From JBHIET01 sp046760785 (lineage in GTDB: Bacteria > Chloroflexota > Anaerolineae > B4-G1): a DNA stretch of 19,467 nt. The notes under the pieces are model-generated. The model was not told the DNA's origin. It saw only the letters and a program-made list of their open reading frames with translations, and made no database searches. The stretch is taken from positions 1 through 19,467 of the forward strand of contig JBHIET010000066.1 of the NCBI GenBank assembly GCA_046760785.1, in the 5' to 3' direction. The position numbers and the translations under genes were made by a program. This document shows, in pieces, positions 14,023-19,467 of the stretch; position 1 is the stretch's first letter, and each line of letters starts with the position of its first letter.

Positions 14023-14065
14023 AGTGCGCAGCGCGGTACAGGTGAGGAGCGTAAGGGTGGAGCTG

Positions 14066-15343
14066 ATGGCTGAAAAGGAACCGCGGGAAGACGGCCCGAA
14101 GCGGACAGTTCTGATCGTAGACGATGAGGCGCCGTTGGCGCAGGCTCTCGCGGAGACGCTAGACATAGAGGGGCTGCAGACTGTCGTGGCCTACAATGGG
14201 GAGGAGGCATTGAAGCTAGCTTCCACCCTAAAGCCCGACCTGATTCTCCTCGACGTGATGATGCCAGGCAAGTCCGGGATCGAGGTGTGCGCCACTCTCA
14301 AGACGGACCCCGCGACCGCCTCCATCCCGGTGATCCTCGTCACGGCGAAGGCGGAGCAGATCGACCGTGCAGTGGGGATCGCGGCGGGGGCCGATGCGTA
14401 TCTGACCAAGCCGTTCAGTCCAACGGAACTCATTGCTCTGGTCAATGAGGCGATTGCCGGGCACCCCATCGAGCCCTTCCCGCGCCAGCCAGATCTCTCC
14501 GCCATGCCCGCCGACCAGTTGGTGGTCTACGCTCGTGAGCTGAAGGAACTGTTCGAGCGGGAGCGGCTTGAGCGGCAGGCGCTGGAGGGAGCCTACCAGC
14601 GTTTGGGCGAAGTGGGTCGTCTGAAGGCGGCCTTCCTCAGCGTGGTGACACACGAGCTTTTGACCCCCTTCGCCGACATCGGCCTGGCGCTGCAGGTTTT
14701 GCAGCGGCAAAGCGGGGATTCCCACTCCGACTTGCAGGACGCCGTGGACGACTTGGCGACCAAAATCGCGGGCTTGCACCGGCTGGTCGGCGGAGTGGTC
14801 AAATTCGCCGAACTGGTGAGTAAGCGGCGCGAGCCAAAGCCGACCTACATCTCTCTGGAGCAGGTGATCCCGTGGGCCGTGCAGCCAGTGGCGGTGCTGG
14901 CCCAGGCGCGGGACGTGGATTTCCGGGTCTTTGTGCCGTCCGACTTAGCAAAGATCCGCGCCGACCCCGAACTCCTTGCTGAGGCGGTTTTCCAGATGGC
15001 CCACAACGCCGTGAAGTTCAATCTGCCCGAGGGACAGGCTCACGTCAAGGTTTTTGACTCCAAGGGATGGGTGGTGATCAAAGTGGAGGACACAGGGGTG
15101 GGTCTATCGCCGGAGCAACTGGAGTTGTTGAAGCAGCCCTTCGAGCAGAGCGCCGATGCCTTGCGGCGGGGACAGGAGGGGCTGGGGATTGGCTGGACCT
15201 TTGTGCGCTACGTCGCCAAGGTGCACAACGGTAAGACGCGCGTGGAGAGCCCAGGGCCGGGGCAGGGAAGCACCTTCTACCTGGCTTTGCCAATGGTCGC
15301 GGGGGCGCCGGAGCCCGACGTGCTGAGCGGAGCGATAACGTAG
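14066..15343 (+). CDS. Hybrid protein: N-terminal receiver domain fused to a histidine kinase
   Basis: A 425-residue soluble protein. The receiver (about 13-130) has D19/D20, phospho-acceptor D63 in LILLDVMMP, and the Lys in LTKPF. A charged coiled-coil linker (about 155-185) leads to a HisKA-like domain with H196 in FLSVVTHELLTP. The ATPase domain has N314 in MAHNAVKFN, DTGVGLS, and GLGIGWTFVRYVAKVHNG. Receiver-first kinases usually take phosphate from another kinase and alter the activity of their own kinase core. The ATG at 14066 is used; a GTG at 14057 has the better-spaced AGGAG (7 bases) and is a real alternative adding three residues. The frame is open back to 13328, but that part lies antisense to the PLP gene and upstream of the promoter. 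It converges on the cyclase gene with touching stop codons. Confidence 0.93.
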   Translation: MAEKEPREDGPKRTVLIVDDEAPLAQALAETLDIEGLQTVVAYNGEEALKLASTLKPDLILLDVMMPGKSGIEVCATLKTDPATASIPVILVTAKAEQIDRAVGIAAGADAYLTKPFSPTELIALVNEAIAGHPIEPFPRQPDLSAMPADQLVVYARELKELFERERLERQALEGAYQRLGEVGRLKAAFLSVVTHELLTPFADIGLALQVLQRQSGDSHSDLQDAVDDLATKIAGLHRLVGGVVKFAELVSKRREPKPTYISLEQVIPWAVQPVAVLAQARDVDFRVFVPSDLAKIRADPELLAEAVFQMAHNAVKFNLPEGQAHVKVFDSKGWVVIKVEDTGVGLSPEQLELLKQPFEQSADALRRGQEGLGIGWTFVRYVAKVHNGKTRVESPGPGQGSTFYLALPMVAGAPEPDVLSGAIT

Positions 15344-16996
15344 CTATTCCAAGATGTGGGTCACGTGATACGCGGTGACCTCTGTACCCAATCCCTTCAG
15401 GTGTAAGCCGGTGACGGGGGTGGCTCTTACTTTTTCCTCGATCAAACCGTATGTCGCCTGGCTGACGAGGACCTGCCCGGCCTCGGCCACGCCGCAAATG
15501 CGTGCTCCCAGGTTGGCGGCCCTCCCGATGGCAGTGTACTCGGTGTGCTGCGGGCAGCCCATCTCGCCGACGGTCATCTCGCCGGTGGCGATGCCCACGC
15601 CGATGGGGGCCGGCTTGATACCCCGCGCCTGCCAGGCTTCCATCACCGTCTGATGAGTGGTCTGCATCTCCAGGCCGACCCGCACCGCTCGCAAGGCGTG
15701 GTCGGGCTGGGGGAAGGGCGCGCTAAACAGGGCGATCACCTCATCTCCGACAAACTTGTCGAGAGTGCCCTCGTGCGACAGGATAATCTCCGTCATACGG
15801 CCCAGGTAGTCGTTGATGAACCCCACCAGCAACTCGGGAGCGGTGCGTTCGGCCAGCACGGTGGAGCCCCGCATGTCGGAGAAGAGCACGGTGAGCATCA
15901 TCCGCTCCCCCTTGAGAAAGTCCACGTCGGGATTGGCCAGCAGCCGCTCCATCACGCGCGGGTCCACCGACCGGCCTAGCACCTGGCGTAGCCGCCGTCG
16001 CTCCAGGCTCTCAAAGATGGCGGTGTCCATCTGACTGCCGATGGCGTTCAGCAGGCGGCGATCCTCGGCCCTGAAGCCCCGTGGCCCGTAGCGGTTAACT
16101 ACGCCCAAGACGCCGATGATCTCGTCGTTCAGGATGAGGGGGATGCACAGCATCGAGCGCAGCACGTCGCCCAGGTCGTTGTAGCAGACCATCTCCGAGC
16201 GTTGCAACGCCTCGTGGGCCACCCGGCCTACCACTTCGTAGTGGGGGGAGACCCGGAAGAGGTCATCGCGGGTGGTGGCTCGCAGTTCCAGCCGCTGCCC
16301 GGCCTGGTTGTAGAGCATGACGAAGCCCGCCTCGGCCTGGACGACAGCGCGCAGTTCCTGGAGTACGCTGTTGAGCATCTCGTCGAAGGGGAGGTGCTGG
16401 TCGCGGATGCGGTCTACCCGGTAGATGGTCTCCAGCTCTTTGTTGCGTTGCTGGAGATCGTAGGTGGCGTATCCCTGGATCACGGCCGAGTCTATCTGGC
16501 TTTCGGCGGTTCTGAGCAACTGCACCTCGTTCGGCCCGAAGGGTATGCGGGAGCGGGCGAGCAGCAGCGCGCCCAGTCTTTCCTCCGCTCCCATAATGAT
16601 GGGGACAGCCACCAGTTGCAGATCGTGCGGCAGTTGATCCAGGTCTGACTTGGGCAATACCTCGCTCCCCTCCCACAGGACGACGTCGTTGGCTCTGACG
16701 ACCCGCTCGGCCAGTTTCTGGATGGTGGCTGTGCCCAGTTGGACAAATCGCCTTCCCCGGTCATTGATCGCCTTCAACGCCACTTCTCCTGTCTCGCGGT
16801 CCAGCAGGCACAGCAGACAGAGATCGGCCTGGAGTTGGACGATGAGGACGTTGGCGATACCGGCCAGCATAGCCGATGGCTCGGGCACCGTGTCGCGGAC
16901 GTGGTCAATCGCCAGGGTCAGGTCAAGCTCTTTTTGCTTCAGCTCGAGCCGCTCGCGCAGGGATTTAAGGGTTTCCTTGCTCGTCTTCTTGCTCAT
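15344..16996 (-). CDS. Class III nucleotide cyclase with two N-terminal GAF domains
   Basis: A 550-residue soluble protein: a coiled-coil start (1-28), GAF1 (about 40-175), GAF2 (about 200-330), a linker helix, and a class III cyclase domain (about 362-548). The metal aspartates are D374 (LFSDMRGST) and D418 (KFVGDEV). The adenine-recognising lysine is K414, and T488 in EYTAIG fills the partner position, so cAMP is the likelier product. The transition-state residues N495 and R499 (AANLGARI) are present. The usual IGD motif reads IGR, a small deviation. Signals sensed by the GAF domains would set cAMP (or cGMP) output. The ATG at 16996 follows GGAGG. No cAMP-receptor gene is visible in the window. 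Confidence 0.93.
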   Translation of the reverse strand: MSKKTSKETLKSLRERLELKQKELDLTLAIDHVRDTVPEPSAMLAGIANVLIVQLQADLCLLCLLDRETGEVALKAINDRGRRFVQLGTATIQKLAERVVRANDVVLWEGSEVLPKSDLDQLPHDLQLVAVPIIMGAEERLGALLLARSRIPFGPNEVQLLRTAESQIDSAVIQGYATYDLQQRNKELETIYRVDRIRDQHLPFDEMLNSVLQELRAVVQAEAGFVMLYNQAGQRLELRATTRDDLFRVSPHYEVVGRVAHEALQRSEMVCYNDLGDVLRSMLCIPLILNDEIIGVLGVVNRYGPRGFRAEDRRLLNAIGSQMDTAIFESLERRRLRQVLGRSVDPRVMERLLANPDVDFLKGERMMLTVLFSDMRGSTVLAERTAPELLVGFINDYLGRMTEIILSHEGTLDKFVGDEVIALFSAPFPQPDHALRAVRVGLEMQTTHQTVMEAWQARGIKPAPIGVGIATGEMTVGEMGCPQHTEYTAIGRAANLGARICGVAEAGQVLVSQATYGLIEEKVRATPVTGLHLKGLGTEVTAYHVTHILE

Positions 16997-17030
16997 GGTA
17001 CCTCCTCGCTTGGCTCGCTGTTCCGTCCTG

Positions 17031-17059
17031 ATTATAGCCTAACGCCGACGCTCGCACAA
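17031..17059 (-). promoter_or_regulatory. Promoter of the cyclase gene
   Basis: On the minus strand, a consensus TATAAT (17031-17036) with a 17-base spacer and a weak -35, TTGTGC (17054-17059). The leader would be about 28 bases and contains GGAGG before the ATG. Confidence 0.65.
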
Positions 17060-17141
17060 GCGGAACGCCCGTGAGCGTAACAGTGGGGACTCTCCTCGAA
17101 AAAAGCGGCCTTTGTGGGGCACCAGCCCTGCCAATATGAGG

Positions 17142-17155
17142 AGAAACGGGTTTCT
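17142..17155. repeat. Short palindrome AGAAAC-GG-GTTTCT in intergenic DNA
   Basis: Six-base perfect arms around GG, between the cyclase and lipoprotein promoters. It may be a binding site or a relic of a small dispersed repeat. The rest of 17060-17183 shows no gene, hairpin or promoter that I can support. Confidence 0.4.
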
Positions 17156-17183
17156 GCCAGACTCCAGTTATGAATGCATCACG

Positions 17184-17212
17184 TTGCTCTTTCACCTGGC
17201 CTGTGTTATCAT
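17184..17212 (+). promoter_or_regulatory. Promoter giving a probable leaderless lipoprotein mRNA
   Basis: TTGCTC (17184-17189), a 17-base spacer and TATCAT (17207-17212). The ATG of the lipoprotein gene begins 7 bases after the -10, exactly where transcription should start. No ribosome-binding site precedes this ATG. Confidence 0.55.
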
Positions 17213-17218
17213 AGCGCT

Positions 17219-18157
17219 ATGCTACGTAGACTCTGCATCCCAAGCGATCTGCAATCCGCAATCCGCAATCTGCCATTATGCATCTCCCTGGCGCTGTTGG
17301 CAGCCTGCACGCCAGCCACACCGCCATCTCCTACCTCCACCCCCACACCCACGCTCACTCCCTCTCCCACGCCGATCCCTTCCCCGACCCCAAGCGCCAC
17401 CCCGATCCCGCCACTGGCATTGACCATCCGCTGGCCTGAGCAGGTCTCGGCCCTGCGGCCTGTGCCTATCGAGGTGGAACTGGTGCCACCGCCGGGTGTC
17501 AGCGTGACGGCCACCGTCCGCGCCACTGTGGTAGACTCGGCCAGCCAGCTCTACCAGCTTTTCGACTTGACGCTGCAAGAGGGAAACCTGTACGCTGCCG
17601 AGGAACCATTGCAACTCCCGCTCGAGCCATTGGAGGGAGACTGGCGGTTGATGGTGCACGTGCGATCCGCGCTAAAGGTTGAAGGAAAGCGGGCGCTGAC
17701 TTTCCAGCCAGCTCCCATCCCCTTCCGCGATCTGACGGATGACCTGCCTGCCGGTGCAGAAGTGCACGTGCCACAGGACTTCGTGGAGGTGGTGTCCGAG
17801 GGGGACCAAGTGGCCGGGGGGCGCGTATGGCGCTACGGTGGTGGTGAGGTGGCGCTATGGTGGGCCCCCGGCCCTGTCGAGCCTCTGTTGCTCAACAACG
17901 CGGTCGTGATGCTGGAGACGACCTACGACCCGGGTGCGACGGTCCAGGTGCTGGACGTCGAGGAAACGGAGTGGGGAGAGCAAGTGGCGTTCCTCTTCCA
18001 CGAGGACTGGCCTGGGACGGATGGCGGTCCAGCCGAGACGCTGGTGGTGCAGGGGCCTGACTATTGGCTGTACGTGCTGCGGGTGCGGGCAATGGGCAGT
18101 GAGACGATCCCGCCGCTCCTGCGCCAAGTGTGGGGGACGTTCACCTTCGTCCGTTAA
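17219..18157 (+). CDS. Exported lipoprotein with Pro/Thr/Ser-rich linker, function unknown
   Basis: A 312-residue protein. Residues 1-29 form a signal peptide with a basic start (MLRR) and a hydrophobic core LPLCISLALLAA, ending at the lipobox cysteine C30. Residues 31-65 are an unstructured stretch of Pro, Thr and Ser that would hold the domain away from the membrane. The remainder is rich in beta strands: an Ig-like segment (about 68-165; LTIRWPEQVSALRPVPIEVELV, then VTATVRATVVD) and a second domain ending in YWLYVLRVRAMG. No enzyme motif is seen. The frame opens earlier at 17174, but that start lies upstream of the promoter. It converges with the L,D-transpeptidase gene with 17 bases between the stops. 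Confidence 0.8.
   Translation: MLRRLCIPSDLQSAIRNLPLCISLALLAACTPATPPSPTSTPTPTLTPSPTPIPSPTPSATPIPPLALTIRWPEQVSALRPVPIEVELVPPPGVSVTATVRATVVDSASQLYQLFDLTLQEGNLYAAEEPLQLPLEPLEGDWRLMVHVRSALKVEGKRALTFQPAPIPFRDLTDDLPAGAEVHVPQDFVEVVSEGDQVAGGRVWRYGGGEVALWWAPGPVEPLLLNNAVVMLETTYDPGATVQVLDVEETEWGEQVAFLFHEDWPGTDGGPAETLVVQGPDYWLYVLRVRAMGSETIPPLLRQVWGTFTFVR
17244..17271 (+). repeat. Four tandem heptamers within the signal-peptide codons
   Basis: Four consecutive 7-base units: GCGATCT, GCAATCC, GCAATCC, GCAATCT. They encode residues 9-18 of the lipoprotein, just before the hydrophobic core. Because 7 is not a multiple of 3, gain or loss of one unit would shift the frame. Confidence 0.75.
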
Positions 18158-18174
18158 CTGCTGACAGTCAATGG

Positions 18175-19272
18175 CTAAAAGATGCTGATCGGCGTGCCGA
18201 CCCGACGATCGCTTCGGATGAAGTCGTCCTCGTAGCCGCCGATGGGATAGACCCAGCGATAGATCCAGCGAGCAGCACAGATAGAGACGTTTAGGCACCC
18301 GTGGCTGCGCCGTATGCCGAAGTCGTTGTGCCAGTAGGTGCCGTGAATGGCGGTGCCGCTCAGGTCGAAGAAAACGTTCCAAGGGATCCCCGGCAGGTCG
18401 AAGATGTTCCCCACTGTGGGCGGCCCCTCTGGGTAAGGCCGGTTGCTCATGTGGCGCGAGGGCTGTTTGAGCAGCACGCACGTCTCCCCTGTGTGCGTGG
18501 CCAGGTCTGTCTCCGGGTCCCCTTCCAGTCGCCCTAAGCCGGAGGCGACGAGGGTGGTGAACACAATGCGGTTTCCCTCAAGACAGATCAGCCGCTGTTT
18601 GCTGAGGTCTACCTCGATGCGCTTCTCGCCGACGAAGGGGCGAATGGGAGCCACCTCAGCGCGGGGGATGCACCGCACGTCCCGCGCTAACACCCATTGG
18701 TGACTCGGGTTTGTCGGTGGAAACTCGTCGAAGACCTTGTACCAGCCGGTGCCCTCATCGTCACGGAAGGCATCCACGATGTGATAGACAGTGCCGCCGT
18801 AGAAGCGGTAGACCTTCTTGGACTGGGGAGTGGGCTCGGCATAGGCTTCGGTAAAGGGCTGGGCGACCTCGCCCCAGAAGCCCCATTCACCGACGTTGTA
18901 GATGAAGGGCTGGGGGGGATAAACGCGCACCGGGAGGACCCAGGCAGAGTGGACGTAGCCCAGGGGGGTCTCGTACCACAGATCGTTGTGGGCGCTGAAG
19001 GGAGCGTGAATCTCGCGCGTGATGGGAAAGGTCTGGTCGCGGTAGCGTGCGTCCAGCCGCGCGGCAGAGGTAGAGGGTTGCTCATAGAAGACGACGGTGT
19101 GGATCGCCCGGCCCATCCAGACCCAAATGTCGGTGTCAATCTCGGTGCCAGCGCCGGGTTCCGGAGGGTCGGGGTAGCGAGCACGGGTATGGAAGGCAGG
19201 TGAGAGCGCCGCTGCCGCAACGGTCGCGGCGATCAGTTTAAGCGTCTTCCGGCGGGTGAGAGATGTGGACAT
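18175..19272 (-). CDS. Tat-exported L,D-transpeptidase (YkuD family)
   Basis: A 365-residue protein. The N-terminus has a twin-arginine signal (TRRKTLKL, residues 6-13) and an Ala-rich hydrophobic core to about residue 27. Two SH3-like segments appear to follow (about 45-125 and 140-210; WYETPLGYVHSAWV and GWYKVFDEF with VLARDV). The catalytic YkuD domain starts near KRIEVDLSKQRLICLEG and has H310 in AIHGTYW and the SHGCLN motif with H324 and nucleophile C326. Such enzymes form 3-3 cross-links in peptidoglycan or attach proteins to it, outside the cytoplasmic membrane. GGAG lies six bases before the ATG. An intrinsic terminator lies immediately upstream, so expression probably depends on read-through. 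Confidence 0.93.
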   Translation of the reverse strand: MSTSLTRRKTLKLIAATVAAAALSPAFHTRARYPDPPEPGAGTEIDTDIWVWMGRAIHTVVFYEQPSTSAARLDARYRDQTFPITREIHAPFSAHNDLWYETPLGYVHSAWVLPVRVYPPQPFIYNVGEWGFWGEVAQPFTEAYAEPTPQSKKVYRFYGGTVYHIVDAFRDDEGTGWYKVFDEFPPTNPSHQWVLARDVRCIPRAEVAPIRPFVGEKRIEVDLSKQRLICLEGNRIVFTTLVASGLGRLEGDPETDLATHTGETCVLLKQPSRHMSNRPYPEGPPTVGNIFDLPGIPWNVFFDLSGTAIHGTYWHNDFGIRRSHGCLNVSICAARWIYRWVYPIGGYEDDFIRSDRRVGTPISIF

Positions 19273-19287
19273 TGATTGCTCCGAGCC

Positions 19288-19337
19288 AAAAAAGGAGGGC
19301 TCTCCAGAGCCCGAAATCAGCGTCTGGAGACATCTCC
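19288..19337 (-). promoter_or_regulatory. Attenuator-like leader: terminator with alternative pairings before the L,D-transpeptidase
   Basis: Read on the minus strand, GGGCTC and GAGCCC (19307-19312 and 19297-19302) form a 6-base stem with a 4-base loop. TCC and six T residues (19288-19293) follow: an intrinsic terminator ending 15 bases before the ATG. An upstream TCTCCAGA (19323-19330) is perfectly complementary to TCTGGAGA (19301-19308) in the terminator's 5' arm and loop, so pairing would break the terminator. A still earlier GGAGA (19333-19337) can pair with the TCTCC of that segment, freeing the terminator. This 1-2, 2-3, 3-4 arrangement is that of a transcription attenuator or riboswitch expression platform. 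Confidence 0.7.
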
Positions 19338-19467
19338 TATCAGTTTTGTATCAGTAATCTACCACGGTTTTCGCCCTGCTTGGGTTACAGTTCCGTTACG
19401 GGAATATACCTCCTCAGCCTAGATTTCGCACTCCGCTAGCAGCTAAATCAGGCCAGTCGTCCTGAGT
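19338..19467 (-). other. Non-coding upstream part of the L,D-transpeptidase leader
   Basis: No convincing open frame occurs on either strand. On the minus strand two small hairpins can form: TTCC-CGTAAC-GGAA, then CCC-AAGCA-GGG. I do not recognise a known riboswitch consensus. No strong promoter is seen; TAGATT and TACAAA are weak -10 candidates without a good -35. The region may be the sensor part of the leader or simply the upstream intergenic end, cut by the window. Confidence 0.35.

Noticed and set aside
13328..14065. Upstream extension of the receiver-kinase frame by about 246 codons
   Set aside because: The frame is open but lies antisense to the PLP-enzyme gene, passes through the MITE and precedes the consensus TATAAT promoter. 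The translation there shows no domain.
17244..17271. Start of a CRISPR array
   Set aside because: The units are only 7 bases, contiguous and without spacers. No cas gene is in the window.
19239..19332. Possible 31-codon leader peptide (ATG at 19332, minus strand) overlapping the terminator and the L,D-transpeptidase start
   Set aside because: The ribosome-binding-like AGGAG touches the ATG, and no run of regulatory codons is present. Kept only as a remote alternative for how the attenuator might sense translation.

Overview
The window is high-GC, densely coded bacterial chromosome. GAF-rich sensory proteins, a Pro/Thr-rich-linker lipoprotein, a formylglycine-enzyme-fold lipoprotein, short GC-rich interspersed repeats and a Tat-exported L,D-transpeptidase suggest a Chloroflexota (Anaerolineae-like) genome. 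That placement is inference; there is no marker gene or RNA gene here.

Region 1 (1-8602, all minus strand) reads as one long gene train, in transcription order: isoprenylcysteine-methyltransferase-like membrane protein, glyoxalase fragment, TraB/ChaN-like protein, HAD hydrolase, CPBP intramembrane protease, truncated YhfC-like membrane protein, five-helix membrane protein with a CxxC motif, broken small membrane gene, six-helix membrane protein, short formylglycine-enzyme-fold lipoprotein, MFS exporter, cupin, and a nucleotidyltransferase cut by the left edge. Neighbours are linked by GTGA, ATGA, TGATG and TAAATG junctions. Several members are damaged or shortened, so this looks like an accessory island under decay or recombination.

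Region 2 (8603-16996) is signalling and metabolism: a three-GAF soluble histidine kinase, a RelE/ParE-type toxin-antitoxin pair, a NarL/LuxR-type response regulator, a Cys/Met-metabolism PLP enzyme, a receiver-histidine kinase hybrid and a two-GAF class III nucleotide cyclase. Most transcription units here have a visible sigma70-like promoter with an exact 17-bp spacer. A 199-bp miniature transposable element (MITE), with 14-bp perfect inverted ends and an 11-bp target duplication, sits between the divergent promoters of the PLP enzyme and the hybrid kinase.

Region 3 (16997-19467) holds a lipoprotein gene with a probable leaderless promoter and a four-copy heptamer repeat in its signal-peptide codons. 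Convergent to it is an L,D-transpeptidase gene. Directly in front of that start codon is an intrinsic terminator that overlaps two mutually exclusive upstream pairings, which looks like a transcription attenuator or riboswitch expression platform. This leader and the MITE are the two strongest unexplained signals in the window.
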